Assembly: GCA_963820315.1 (NCBI GenBank)
Contig: CAWFZK010000008.1
Location: 1 to 64,000 of the forward strand
DNA from: JACVRW01 sp963820315
GTDB taxonomy: Bacteria > Actinomycetota > Thermoleophilia > Solirubrobacterales > Thermoleophilaceae
Length of the DNA: 64,000 nucleotides
Reading direction: 5' to 3'
The notes beneath the pieces are model-generated. The model was not told where the DNA came from. It saw nothing but the letters and a program-made list of their open reading frames with translations, and searched no databases. Every line of letters starts with the position of its first letter. Within the stretch, counting starts at the first letter, position 1. Positions 16,527 to 27,491 of the stretch are shown piece after piece. A program made the translations under genes and the position numbers.

Positions 16527-16943
16527 TGCAGCCGCCCTACCGCACCCGCATCGAGGACGTCCCGCTCGAGCAGAACCTGCGCGAGGACGAGGGCTGGATC
16601 GACATGCAGGTCCAGTTCCTCATCGACGGCCGGGCGGCGAAGTCGAACTGGGCTCGTCGTCGGCCGCACGGTGCTGCCGCCGGGCGCCCGCCACGAGCGC
16701 CACCTGCACCCGAACTGCGACGAGTTCCTCGTCGTGATGAGCGGACGCGGCGAGATCTACACGAACGCCGGCCGCGAGCCCTCCGAGGCGGGCGACGTGA
16801 TCTACACCCCGCGCGGCAACTGGCACGGGTTCGACAACACCTCGGACGAGGACGTCCTCCTCATCTGGGGTTGGAGCGGCGCGGCCTCGCTCGAGGAGGC
16901 GGGCTACGCGATCCCCGATCCCGGCGACGAGTTCGACGAGTGA
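16526..16943 (+). CDS. cupin domain protein, interrupted by an apparent frameshift near 16652
   Basis: Residues 1-42 read from ATG 16526 (QPPYRTRIEDVPLEQNLRED onward to KSNW). The homology then continues in the next frame from 16653 with LVVGRTVLPPGARHERHLHP and NCDEFLVVMSGRGEIYTNAG. That part holds the cupin metal site (HxH...E) and a second motif YTPRGNWHGFDN. One extra base, or two missing, at 16650-16653 explains the break. Without correction the first part would read through into the downstream hydratase frame. It probably binds a metal and a small carboxylate. Confidence 0.75.
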
Positions 16944-17629
16944 GCGTCGCCGATCCGCGCCTCGAACGCGGCACGCGGGCAATGCTCGCCCGGCGTGCCG
17001 AGCGGCTCGGCGCGGGTGAGCGCTCGGTCGGCTGGAAGCTCGGCTTCGGCTCCGCGGCCGCGATCGATGCGCTCGGCACCGACCGGCCGCTGGTGGGCTT
17101 CATCACCGACGGCGCGCTGCTGGACGACGGCGCGACCGTCGACGTGGGCAGCTGGATCCAACCGGTGCTCGAGCCCGAGGTCGCGGTGCACCTCTCGGCG
17201 GACGTCGACGAGGGAGCCAGCTGGGACGACGTGCACGCCTCGATCGGCGGCCTCTCGGCCGCGATCGAGCTGGCGGACGTCGACTTCGCGTCCACCGATC
17301 CGGAGACGATCGTCGCCGGCAACATCTACAGCCGCCATGTCCTGCTCGGCCCGGTCGATACCGGCCGCTCGCGTCCGGACGGCGTCAGCTGCAGGCTGCT
17401 GCGCGACGGCGAGCTCATCGCCGAGACCGACACGCCCGAGGAGCTCACCGGCGAGCTCGTCGAGGTCGTGCGCCTCACGGGCGAGCTGCTCGCCGCGTCC
17501 GGGGAGCGCCTGCGGGCCGGCGAGCTGGTGATCACGGGCTCCGTCGTGCCACGGCTTGACGTGTCCCCGGGCGAGACGATCGTCGCCGAGCTGCCGCCGC
17601 TCGGATCGCTCAGCGTCACGTTCAGCTGA
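16940..17629 (+). CDS. 2-keto-4-pentenoate hydratase/fumarylacetoacetate hydrolase-family protein
   Basis: A 229-residue protein of the MhpD-like fold: SVGWKLGFGSAAAIDALGTD, WIQPVLEPEVAVHLSADVD with the metal-binding ExE, AAIELADVDF, and ELVITGSVVPRLDVSPGETI near the C-terminus. It would hydrate or decarboxylate a 2-oxo acid using a divalent metal. GTG 16940 overlaps the cupin stop as GTGA. With the dehydrogenase and the cupin it suggests degradation of an aromatic or hydroxy-acid intermediate. Confidence 0.88.
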   Translation: MSVADPRLERGTRAMLARRAERLGAGERSVGWKLGFGSAAAIDALGTDRPLVGFITDGALLDDGATVDVGSWIQPVLEPEVAVHLSADVDEGASWDDVHASIGGLSAAIELADVDFASTDPETIVAGNIYSRHVLLGPVDTGRSRPDGVSCRLLRDGELIAETDTPEELTGELVEVVRLTGELLAASGERLRAGELVITGSVVPRLDVSPGETIVAELPPLGSLSVTFS

Positions 17630-17638
17630 TCTGGCAGG

Positions 17639-17809
17639 GTGCCCGCCGTGCGCTCGAAGCCCGGCCTGGCCTTCTTCGTAGCCGCGGTCCTCGTCGGCGC
17701 GGCGCTCGCTCTGTGGACGGGCTTCGGCGACCCTCCGGTGGCGGCGCTGGTGGCCGGGCTGGTGCTGCTTATCGGGCTCCTTGCCGTCGCCGAGCACCGC
17801 CATCAGTAG
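17639..17809 (+). CDS. small two-segment membrane protein
   Basis: A 56-residue frame from GTG 17639 with two hydrophobic stretches, PGLAFFVAAVLVGAALALWT and VAALVAGLVLLIGLLAVAEH, joined by a short GFGDPP turn. It lies 9 bases after the hydratase gene and its last 41 bases overlap the convergent glycosyltransferase. No family is recognised; it could be a chance frame, but the hairpin-membrane composition and position support a real gene. Confidence 0.5.
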   Translation: MPAVRSKPGLAFFVAAVLVGAALALWTGFGDPPVAALVAGLVLLIGLLAVAEHRHQ

Positions 17810-18956
17810 CGGCGACGGCCTCGAGCACCCCCGCCGACTCGTCCACGTGCGGCAGCGCGGCCATCTCGTCGCCGATGGAGCGGGCGGCGGCCGTATAGCG
17901 GGGGTCGTCGATCAGATCGTGGAGGGCGCTGCCGAGCCCCGCCAGCGCCGGCGGTCCGCCGTCGAGCAGCACGCCGGCTCCGGTCTCGTCCACGCGCCGC
18001 GCGTTCGCGGGCTGGTCCGCAAACAGCGGCAGCAGCGCCATCGGCACGCCCCAGGCAAGCGCCGTGAGGGTCGAGCCCGAGCCGCCGTGGCCGACCATCG
18101 CCGCCGCGTGCGGCATCACCGCGGCCTGCGGCACCCAGCGCTCGACATGCGCGTTCGCCGGCAGCTCGCCGAGCTCGGCGGGGTCGGCCTTGTCGCCGAT
18201 GGTCACGAGCACCCGCAGCTGCTGCTGGGCCAGCGCCGCCAGCGCGGCTCGGTACAGGCCCGGGTAGAACGGCATGGTCGGCACCTCGGTGCCGAACGAG
18301 AGGTAGACGAGCGGCGCGTCGGAGCCGTCCCACCAGTCGGGCAGCGGCGCCGCCGGCTCGGGCGCCTCGCGGAAGCGAAACACGGGGCGGGACGGCACGA
18401 CGTCGTCGAGCGACGCGGGCGCGCGCGTCAGGAGCGGCGCCGCCAGCAGGCGCTCGGCATCCGGATCCGAGTCGAGGCCGAGCCCGATGCGGAGCTCGTC
18501 GACCACGGGCGCGGCCGCCCCGATGTAGAGGCGGTCGGTGGCGGCCGCAAGCGACACGCCCACCGTGGCGTGCGGGACGCCGAGCCGCTCCGCGGCGATG
18601 GCGCCGGAGAACTCGGCGCTCTCGCGCACGACCAGCTCCGCGCCCCAGCGCTCGATCAGCCCGAGCGTGCCGGGCAGCGCGGCTCGCGCGTGGCAGCCCG
18701 CGAAGACCTCGCGCACCACGTGCTCGTCCTGCTTCTCCAGCGGGAGTGAGAACACGGGCCTCCAGGCCGCCTCGAGCTCGTCCTCGGGCGGCTCCGGGAA
18801 CGGGCTGAACGGCAGGCCGGCGCGCTGCGCCTGCGGCTGCACCTGAGAGGGGCCCGTGACGAGCACCTCGTGGCCTGCGCGCATGCACGCCTGGGCGAAC
18901 GGGACCAGTGGGTTGAAGTGTCCGGCGCCGCGGGTTGTGCTGAACAGGATGCGCAT
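17769..18956 (-). CDS. glycosyltransferase, UGT/MGT type (GT1)
   Basis: A 395-residue GT-B enzyme. The N-terminal domain begins RILFSTTRGAGHFNPLVPFA; the acceptor half runs to about residue 200. The nucleotide-sugar site carries HVERWVPQAAVMPHAAAMVG, HGGSGSTLTALAWGVPMALL and PLFADQPANARRVDETGAGV, the macrolide-type signature. It would transfer a sugar from a nucleotide donor to a small lipophilic acceptor, possibly an antibiotic or pigment. It is the only such gene nearby; the rhamnose operon at 60-63 kb could supply a donor. Confidence 0.9.
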   Translation of the reverse strand: MRILFSTTRGAGHFNPLVPFAQACMRAGHEVLVTGPSQVQPQAQRAGLPFSPFPEPPEDELEAAWRPVFSLPLEKQDEHVVREVFAGCHARAALPGTLGLIERWGAELVVRESAEFSGAIAAERLGVPHATVGVSLAAATDRLYIGAAAPVVDELRIGLGLDSDPDAERLLAAPLLTRAPASLDDVVPSRPVFRFREAPEPAAPLPDWWDGSDAPLVYLSFGTEVPTMPFYPGLYRAALAALAQQQLRVLVTIGDKADPAELGELPANAHVERWVPQAAVMPHAAAMVGHGGSGSTLTALAWGVPMALLPLFADQPANARRVDETGAGVLLDGGPPALAGLGSALHDLIDDPRYTAAARSIGDEMAALPHVDESAGVLEAVAATDGGARRRQGAR

Positions 18957-19073
18957 CAGTGATCCAACGCCGGAAACTGCGCGTTAATCCGCCAAGAGTG
19001 ACAACGGCTCTGGCGGGGAATGAGACAGTAGTCACGTAAGCGTCATCGATCGCCGATAACGTCATTGCAGGAC

Positions 19074-19511
19074 ATGCACAACGCACGGATCGACAGCACG
19101 CAGGATCTCGAGGGCCACACGGTCGTCTCGGCCTGCTTCGACCTCAGCGACGAAGAGGTCGCCGCCGCCGTGCACGCCGTCCGCACGATCGCCGGCGAGC
19201 GCTATAGGTCGGCGGACCTGTCGGCCGACGACGTCCTCCAGTTCCGCGAGCTCACGGCGATCGCGGATGAGCTCAGCGAGCCGGGCGCCGGCATGCGCGC
19301 TGTCGTGCTCTCGCCCGCCCGCCTGGCCATCTTCCGCCACGCCGTCGAGCACTTCGTCGAGACGCGCACCTACGCGGAGTGGCTGCGCGACGAAGATCGC
19401 GAGCCGCTCGAGCTACTGCGCGCGATGGGGCCCGGCCTCGAGTTGCTCTGCGAAGAGGCGATTCGCGCCGCGCTCACGCCGCAGGACCGGCGAGCCGGCC
19501 GTGCGCACTGA
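19074..19511 (+). CDS. hypothetical protein
   Basis: A 145-residue acidic, mostly helical protein. LSDEEVAAAVHAVRTIAGER and LLRAMGPGLELLCEEAIRAA are its most regular helices. No cysteine pair, membrane segment or catalytic motif is evident and the family is not recognised. ATG 19074 is used; TTG 19065 in the same frame is an alternative. The gene overlaps the convergent DmpA-type aminopeptidase by 38 bases. Confidence 0.6.
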   Translation: MHNARIDSTQDLEGHTVVSACFDLSDEEVAAAVHAVRTIAGERYRSADLSADDVLQFRELTAIADELSEPGAGMRAVVLSPARLAIFRHAVEHFVETRTYAEWLRDEDREPLELLRAMGPGLELLCEEAIRAALTPQDRRAGRAH

Positions 19512-20569
19512 GCAGCGCCAGCAGCTCATCGTGCGGTAGCGCCTCCGCGACGATCCCCTCGCGGCCGACGGTCCGCTCGGCCCGCCACAGCGAGTTCAGG
19601 ACAGCCTCCTCGGTCGCCTCGACCGCCGCGCTGAAGAGCGCATCGAGGCCCTCTCCCGAGACGAGCGCCGCACGGCGCCGCGGCGTCGTCGCGCGGCGCC
19701 CGCGCGCCCGTCGAGAACGCAAGGAAGATCTCACCGCTGCCGTTGTGGGCGACGGAGCCGGTGCGCGCCAGGCCGAGCCCCGCGCGGCGCGCCAGCCGAG
19801 CGAGGTCCGCCCCGGCCAGCGGGGCGTCGGTCGCCACGATCACGATGCAGCTGCCTGCAGGCGCCCGCGGTCCGGTCGCGGGACCGGGCAGCAGCGGGCC
19901 CACCGGGACGCCGTCCACGCGCAGGTCCTCGCGGCTGCCGAAGTTCGAAAGCAGCAGCACGCCGACGATCGCCCCGCCCTCGGCCACACGGCTCGCCGTC
20001 CCGATCCCGCCCTTGTAGCCGAAGGTGACCATGCCGGCGCCCGCGCCGACGGCCCCCTCGTCGATCTCGCCGCCCGCCGTGGCCAGCGCCAGCGCACGGC
20101 CGGCGTCCTCGGCCTCCACCTGCACGATGCGCGGGTCGTTCAGCCAGCTGTCGTCGCACTCGGCCACCACGGGAATCACGACGTGCTCGATCCCGATCGC
20201 CGGCTCAGCCGCCACAGCCGCCGCGACCGCCCCGTCGAAGATCCGGCCCACGGCCATCGTCGAGGTGAGGTAGATGGGCGTCTCGATCTGGCCGAGCTCC
20301 ATCACCTGCAGCGCGCCAGTCAGCTCGCCGGCGCCGTTCAGGACCGCCACACCCGCCGGCACCGGCTCCCGCCAGAGCGACTCGGGCGCGCCCGGGGCGA
20401 TCGCGGTCACGCCGGTCCGCGCGACGCCGCGCCCGGCGGGCGGGTTCGGCTCGTCGCGCACGACCGTGACGTGACCCACACCGACGCCGGCGACGTCCGC
20501 AATCGAGTTCGTGGGGCCGGGCTCGAGCCGGCCGATGCGGATGCCGTGCTCGCGCGCGCTGCCGGCCAT
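19474..20569 (-). CDS. P1 family peptidase (DmpA/L-aminopeptidase-like), frameshift near 19710
   Basis: N-terminal nucleophile aminopeptidase of the DmpA type. REHGIRIGRLEPGPTNSIAD begins it, GAGAGMVTFGYKGGIGTASR leads to the autoprocessing region and PAGSCIVIVATDAPLAGADL supplies the nucleophile SC/IV site. After NGSGEIFLAFSTGAR the homology moves to another frame (GEGLDALFSAAVEATEEAVL, ALPHDELLALL), so one base appears gained or two lost near 19705-19715 in a GC-only run. ATG 20569 is clear. The enzyme removes N-terminal residues, often D-amino acids or beta-peptides. Confidence 0.85.
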
Positions 20570-20595
20570 GCGCGGGACCCTATCCCGCGCGAGCG

Positions 20596-23500
20596 TCAGC
20601 CCGTTACGGAGGGGGCCTGCGCCGGCAGCACCACGATGGTCGCGCGCGCTCGCCGGGTTCGGATCCCCGACCCTCGCACCACCGCGGTGACGGTCACCCG
20701 GCGCGCCTCGCTCACTCCAAGCGCCCGCACCCGCAAGCGGAAACGGCGTGTGCGGTTCGCCGGGACTCGCTCGATCTGCCAGCAGGCCTGCCCGTTGCGA
20801 AGCCGCGCTCCGCCCCTCTTCGAGATCGTGAGCGCGCCGGGCAGCCGGACGCAGACGCTCACGTCGGTGGCCGGGCGCCCGTTCGTGCGGATCTCGGTGA
20901 CGACGTTCGTCGGCTCGCCGGGCTCGAGTCGCCGCTCTCCGGTGTCGACGTCGACGTCCACAGTTGCGAGCCGCGGGCGAATGCTGTCCTCGTCGGTGTT
21001 GTTCTCCGCGACGGTGTCGTTCGTGCTGGTGCTGACCTCGGCGGAGAGCGTCAAGCGCTCGGCCTCGTGAGGCCGGAGGCGCACTTCGATGGTGCGCCGC
21101 TCCCCGGCAGCCCAGATCGCCGAGCGCGCAATTGATGCCCGCACCCCCCGTCTGGCAGCCGGACTGCGCCGCTCGAGCGCCGATCGTGTCGGCGCGAGCG
21201 CCGCTGCGCCGCGCGCTCAGGTCAACCGCCGTTGCGGTGATCGGCCCGTTGTTCACCACCTCGATCTCCCACGTGCCCGGCTGCCCCACCGTGTGGGGAC
21301 CGCGGGGTGCGCGGACGTCCACCGCCACGTCGGCGGTCGGCGGGGGCGGCAACGGGCTCACGGTCACGTCGGCACTGGCCTGATTGTCGGCGGGATCGCC
21401 GTCCGCGTCGCCCACCGACGACGCCACCGTGGCTCGGTTCGTCAGGGTTTGGCCGGCCGCGCCCGCCTCCGCCCGTGCGCGGATCTCGAAGCTGCGCTGC
21501 TCGCCCTCCGGCAGCGAGTCGACCCGGCACACGACGTCCTGGCCCTCGATCGCGCAACCGGCGGGCGGCGCCAGCGGCGTGAGCCCGGCCGGAAGCGTGT
21601 CCCGAGCCACCACGTCCGTGGCCGGCACGTCCCCGTTGTTCGAGACCACGAGCCGGAAGGTCGCCTCAGCGCCGACCGCCACCGGCCCGTCTCCGACTCG
21701 GGTCTTCTGGATGGCCGTATCGACCGTGCCCGGCACGAAGGAGACCAGATCGTCGTTGTTGGTGAAGTCAGGCTCGAAGCTGAAGACCCCGGCGAACGGC
21801 AGGGTGTTACTCGAAAGCGCGAGGTTGTCCACCTGGGTGCCGGCGCTGTCGGGCGCCAGAGTGCTCTGGATCGTGATCACGCGGTCCTCGCCCGGACCGA
21901 GCTGGGGGATGTCGCAGACGACGAACGGGAACGCCGGGTCGGGCGGCACGCCGATGCTCTCCCCGGTCGGGTCGTACCGACAGACGCCGGTCCCGCCGGA
22001 GATCGATATCGCCGATCGGGGGCTTCTGCAGCGCGGCCGGCAGGAGGTCCGCCACGACGAAGTCCACCGTTCCGGGCCCGTCGCTGTGGACGGTCAACGT
22101 GTAGGTGACCGGGCCTCCCGCCGCCGGTTGCGCGGGCGAGAAAGTCCTTCGTGATCGAGGTTTCCGCCCACGGCACCGTGGAGATCGTGGCCGACGCGCT
22201 GTTGTCGTCGGGGTTGATCTCTGTGCCGACCGGGGCGGACACCGTCGCCGTGTTGTTCAGCAGCGCATTGGACGGATAAGTCCTCGAAGCCGGTGCCCGC
22301 GCTTGCCTGTACGTCGATCGTGACCGGCGCCTGGCCTGCGGTGATCGTGCCGAGGTTGCAGGTGGTGCCCGAGCACGAGCCCTGCGAGGGCGTGATCGAC
22401 TCGACGGTCAGGGGCGCCTCGAAGATCTCGGTGAGCTGCACGTTGGCGGCGTCGGCGACGCCGTTGTTGGTCACCTCGATGCGATAGGTGACCGGATCCA
22501 GGAAGAAGAGGTAGCCGATCGGGCGTGAAGTTCGGCGTGCTGGTCACGACCTTCTCGACGTGTAGGTCAATCGCCGGCTCGCTCACGGCCCCGCTGTCGG
22601 TGAAGGAGTTGTTGTCGGGGTTGCCATCGCTTGGCGCCGTGAGCGTCGCGGTATTGCTGAGCTGCCCGGGCGGCACCGACGTGCCGACGAGCACCGGGAT
22701 CGAGATCGCCGGGTAGTCGCCGCCGGCGGCGAGCGGGTCGGGGCGCGTGCAGGTGACCGTCGCTCCCGCCGTCGTGCACGTCCAGCCGATACCGGTGGGC
22801 GTCCCGTTGAGGCTCAGTCCGGCTTCGATCGTGTCGGTGACCGTCACCGCTCCGGACGTCGGCCCTTCGCCGACGTTGCCGACGGTGATCGTGTACGTAC
22901 TGGGCAGCCCTGGCTGGAGAGCCGGCGAGTGCGTCTTGCCGACCGTCAGATCGGGCACGAGCACCTGGGTGGTCGCCGGAGCCGTTGCCACCGTGCTCGC
23001 GACGCCGGTCGTCGCGGCTCGGAACGACAGGTCCGCGACGTTCTCGATCGTGGCGCCCGACGCCAGGCCCGCGGTGGCGACCGTGACTTGGAAGCTGACC
23101 GTCGCGCTCGCGTTCGGAGCAAGCGCGCCACCGGTCGTGGCCGTCGCGCCCGTGCCGAGGCGCACGACCACCCGGCCGCCGGCGAACTCACCGAGGTCGT
23201 CACCGGTCGCGTCGGTCACGGGGTTTCCGCCCACGGTGATGCTGCCGGGGACGAACACGGCGCCCTGCGGGATGAGGTCGCTGAAGGTGGTGGCGATCGC
23301 ACCGTCCTGCCCGGTGTTCTGCACGTTCACCGTGTAGGTCAGCGTGTCGCCAAGGTTCGCAGCGGCGCTGTCGACGGTCTTCGTCGCGGTGATCCGCGGC
23401 GCGTACAGATCGGTGGCGAGGGTCACCACACCAGGCTGGTAGGCGTCGCCGCTCGTCGACAGCCTGACCTGCGTGCTCGTCTGGCCGTTGCCGAGCACGT

Positions 23501-24467
23501 TCGTGGTCCGGAAGAGATCCGCGTCGTAGCCGAGGTTGTTGCGGAAGCTCGGCGTGCGCGAGGTGACCAGCACGCCGGCGTTGGAGATCGTCGAGTTGAA
23601 GACGTTCGAATTCGAGGCCGAGGTGGCCGGGGGCCCTGGGTTGACGGCGTTCGACAGCGCGGTGAAGGCACCCGATCCGCCCTGGATCGCCGCGCTGTCG
23701 CCGACCGTCCCCAGATCCCCCTCGTAGGCGACCAGCCCGACCGTCGAGGTCACCGGCCCCGATCAGCGGCGTCTGGAAACCGCTCAGCGGGATCGTCACC
23801 GTGGCGCTGCTGCCGACGCTTTGCAGCCCGTCGAACACCGACAGGTTGCGGCTCGGCGCGGCCGGATCCCCATAGGCCACCACCAGCGCCCAACCCCCCG
23901 AGCCCGAATCGCTGAGCCCAGTGCCGAGCTGAACGTTCGCGGTCCAGTAGCTCCCAGCGCCGGCCGCAGCAACGATCGACGTGACGTTCACGAAGCCCTG
24001 ATACTGCGTCGACGAATCGTCCACCTGCGACGCCGTCAGCGAGCGATAGCCCGCGTCACCCGGCGCCTTGAACAGCACCGTGTTGCGGGCAGCCGGAGTC
24101 GGCGCCGGCGACCCGCCCTGGCCGGCGGCCAAGCGGCCCCCGTAGTACAGCCCCGCGAACAGCACGGTCGCCCCCGACGGCAGCGTCAGGTCCGCCGAGC
24201 TCGAGTCGAACGTCGCCGGATCGCCGTCCGCGTCGATCCACGTCACCGTCCGGTCGTTGTTGTTGAGCCCCGAGCCGGTGCCGTTACGGACATTCGCGCA
24301 CGCCGCCAGCGCGTCCAGACACGACTCGAGCGAGTTCGCCGCGATGGTGATGTCGCCCTGCGTGTTGGTGGCGAAGCGAGAGGAGAAGGCGCGGTCGGCG
24401 TGTGCGGCGGCGGGCAGCGAAGAGAAGCGTCGACCAGCATCCCGGCCAGCGCAAGTCCCCGCCGCAT
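20596..24467 (-). pseudogene. large secreted DUF11-repeat protein, seven apparent frameshifts
   Basis: Starts at ATG 24467 with a signal peptide (RRGLALAGMLVDASL, AHA cleavage). An N-terminal globular region contains RFATNTQGDITIAANSLESC and WIDADGDPATFDSSSADLTL. About seven DUF11-type beta-sandwich repeats follow, each opening like ITATKTVDSAAANLGDTLTY or VGDGPVAVGAEATFRLVVSN. Breaks fall near 24420, 23757, 22520, 22275, 22141, 22005 and 21115; between them every frame is long and clean. Reconstructed length is about 1,290 residues. Likely a surface or matrix protein. The breaks look like assembly indels, but true decay cannot be excluded. It ends 26 bases before the aminopeptidase start. 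Confidence 0.75.
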
Positions 24468-24518
24468 GAGACAAACCGTTATACCGGGTTGGGTACTCGC
24501 CGCGATTAGGCTGGCGCC

Positions 24519-25590
24519 GTGGGACTCGGCGCTGCCCGTCGTCTGGAGCGACCTCCATCGCCTGCACGAACCAGGCGGCGAGATCTGGGTGGGCGTGCAC
24601 ACGCCGGGCACTGAACTACCGGAGCGCGCCGAGGCGATCCGTGCGGAGCTCGAGTCGACGCGGGCGCGCACTTCGTCGACGCCGAGCCGCAGGCCGACGA
24701 CGCGGTGCACGCGGTCCACGACCCGGAGCTCACGGACTACCTCGCGCGCGCGTGGGAGGACTGGGAGGCGGCCGGCCTCCCAGACGACCCGGGCCAGGAT
24801 CGCGTCGTCCCCTACCTCTTCCCCGACCCGAGCCTCTTCTCGGGCTTTCCGCCGGCCACCGCAACCTCGCCGACGGCGCGCGCCGGCCAGTTCGCGTACG
24901 ACACGATGACGCTCGTCGGCCCGGGCACCTGGCGGGCCGCGCGGGCGGCGATCGACACGGCGGTGACCGCGGCGGCGCTCGCGGCACGCGGACGCCGGGC
25001 CCGCCTACGCCCTCACCCGCCCTCCCGGCCACCACGCCACGCGCTCGGCGTTCGGCGGCTCCTGCTACCTGAACAACTCCGCCGCCGCGGCAGCCCGGCT
25101 GCGGCGGGACACGGGCGCGCGCGTGGCGGTGATCGACATCGACGCCCACCACGGCAACGGCACGCAGGCCATCTTCTGGGACGACACCGAGGTGCTCACC
25201 GGCTCCGTGCACGTCGACCCCGGTGCGGGCTGGTTCCCGCACTTCCTCGGCTTCGCGGGCGAGAGCGGGCGCGACGGCTCGAACCGCAACGTGCCGCTCG
25301 CGCCGGGCGCGGGCGACGACGCCTGGCTCGCGGCCGTGACCGAGCTGGCCGGCTGGGCGCGCGAGCGCGGTGCGGGCGCGCTCGTGGTCGCGCTCGGCGT
25401 CGACGCCGCGGCCGGCGACCCGGAGAGCCCGCTGCAGGTGAGCGCGAACGGGTACCGTGCCGCCGGCCGGGCGCTCGGGGAACTTGGCCTCCCGACGGTG
25501 GTCGTCCAGGAGGGCGGCTACGACCTGGCGACGATCGGGCGGCTCGTGCGTGAGGCGCTCGAGGGACTCGAGGAGGGGATGCGTGCCTGA
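24519..25590 (+). pseudogene. histone-deacetylase-family (acetylpolyamine amidohydrolase-like) protein, two apparent frameshifts
   Basis: A zinc deacetylase of the HDAC fold split over three frames. LPVVWSDLHRLHEPGGEIWV (to about 24660), VHDPELTDYLARAWEDWEAA (to about 24990), then ALTRPPGHHATRSAFGGSCY, VIDIDAHHGNGTQAIFWDDT and LGVDAAAGDPESPLQ. DxDxHHGNGT and the later aspartate form the zinc site; HH is the proton relay. It would remove acetyl groups from polyamines or similar amides. The start is unresolved: no good codon lies in the first frame except ATG 24466, which coincides with the divergent gene's start, and GTG 24519 needs another frame change. The stop overlaps the S9 peptidase start. 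Confidence 0.8.
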
Positions 25591-27437
25591 GGACAGCTCG
25601 ATGTGGATCGGCAAGGACGAGCACGAGGGGGTGCTCGCGCAGCCGCGCAAGGACCTGAAGCCGCCGCCGCACTGGCGGCTCGAGGCGGTCGCCTACACGC
25701 CGATGCCGCGCACGCTGACGATCGGCGCCGACCGCCGCCGCGCCGTCTTCATCCAGGACGCCGACACCTCCGACGTCTGGCTGCTCGACCTGGAAGCCGG
25801 TGCGGCCGCCGGAGCGGCTGACCACCGGCCGCGAGCCGGCGCCCTACTGGGAGGACGTGCCGCCGCGGATCTCCCCCGACGGCTCGACGGTGGCATACGC
25901 CGACGAGGGCCACGTGTGGCTCGTGCCCGCCGCCGGCGGGCCGGCGCGCAAGCTCACCGAGGGCTCGAGTCCGGTCTGGATAGACGACGAGCGGCTCGTC
26001 ATCTCGGTCGAGCGCGACGACGCCTCGAGGCTCGCAGTCGTGTCTGCGGGCGACCCCTGGCCGCGCCGGCTCACCACCGCCCACGAGGGACTCGAGGAGT
26101 ACGGCGACGAGGACGAGCCGGTCGTGTCGCCGGACGGCACCGAGGTGGCCTACACGTTCACCCCGCGCGCCGACCTCAACCGCAGCGAGATCCGCGTGGC
26201 CTCGCTCGAGAGCGGCGCCGTGCGCGCGCTCACCGGCACGCCGCGCATGCACGACCGCGAGCCCGCCTGGGCCCCCGACGGCGCGCGCATCGCCTACACG
26301 TCCGAGCGCAGCGGCTTCTACGAGGTCCATCTCGTCGCGAGCGACGGCACGGGCGACCGCCAACTCACGAACGCGCGCGCCGACCACGGCGAGCTCGACT
26401 GGCACCCCGACGGCTCGCGCCTGCTCGCGCTGCGCGGCCGCGGCAATCGCTTCGACCTCGTGACCGTCGACGCCGAGTCGGGCGACGCCGAGGTAGTCGC
26501 GCCGGGCGGGACCTGGTGCACGCCGTTCTGGACCGCCGCCGGGGACATCCTCGCCGGCTACGAGGACCACGCGACGCCGAGCGAGCTGCGCCGTGTCACG
26601 GACGGCGAACCGGCCGTGCTGCACGCGCCGGCGCCGCTGTCGGTGAAGCGCGCGCCGCACGCCGAGCTCGAGGATGTGAGCTTCCCGTCCTTCGACGGCC
26701 TCGAGATCCCCGCCTTCCTGATGCGCCCGCGCGACGCGAGCGCGGAGCGGCCGGTGGCGGCGGTGGTCTATCCGCACGGCGGCCCGACCATGCACTACGG
26801 CGACGAATGGGACGGGCACGCGCAGTACTTCGTCGATCGCGGCTTCGCGTGGCTCGCGCTCAACTTCCGCGGCTCCACGGGCTACGGCCGTGACTTCGAG
26901 CGCAAGAACCACGACGTCTGGGGCGTCGACGACACCAAGGACTGCCTCGCCGCGGCGGACTTCCTGCGCACGCTCGACTGGGTCGACGGCGAGCGGCTCG
27001 GCATCTTCGGCGCGAGCTACGGCTCGTACATGGCGCTGCTGTCGGTGACGGACGACCCCGACTACCGCTACAGGTGCGCGGTCGCGAAGTACGGCGACTG
27101 CGACATCACGACGTCGTGGGCGCAGGGTGACCGCCTGGGCGTCCAGGACCTCGAGCGCATGATGGGCCCGCCGTCAGCCGCGCGCGAGGCGTACATCGCC
27201 GGCTCGGCCTATCACCGGCTCGAGAACGTGCGCGTGCCGGTCCTGATCGCGCACGGCGAGCGCGACGAGCGGGTGAGCCCGAAGCAGTCCGAACAGCTCG
27301 CCGAGCGGCTGCGCAAGCTGGGCAAGACCTTCGAGTACGTGACCTATCCGACCGAGGCGCACGGGCTGCTCAGGGCCGGCCCGCAGCTCGACTTCTACAG
27401 GCGCCTTGAACGGTTCCTTAACTGGAATCTCATGTAA
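25583..27437 (+). CDS. S9 family peptidase (prolyl oligopeptidase-like), frameshift near 25798
   Basis: About 617 residues. The N-terminal beta-propeller has TolB-like repeats (PRISPDGSTVAYADEGHVWL, PVVSPDGTEVAYTFTPRADL). The alpha/beta-hydrolase domain has YPHGGPTMHYGDEWDGHAQY, nucleophile serine in FGASYGSYMALLS, aspartate in GERDERVSPKQ and histidine in TEAHGLL. The first 70 residues lie in another frame, and one extra base near 25796-25800 (before RPPERLTTGREPAPYW) accounts for it. GTG 25583 has AGGAGGGG five bases upstream. It probably cleaves short peptides in the cytoplasm, next to a peptide importer. Confidence 0.88.
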
Positions 27438-27491
27438 ACCCCTGAGATAGTCGCCATTCTGGGCAGCCACTGAGGGACGAGGGGGACTCGC

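Noticed and set aside
16526..17629. A 367-residue frame joining the cupin start to the hydratase
   Set aside because: The cupin body lies in another frame up to 16943 and the hydratase has its own GTG at 16940. The join is a consequence of the frameshift at 16652.
19526..21949. A single 807-residue minus-strand frame joining DUF11 repeats to the DmpA-type peptidase
   Set aside because: The DUF11 homology leaves this frame near 21115 and the peptidase has its own start at 20569. The fusion is produced by a frameshift and an open non-coding stretch.
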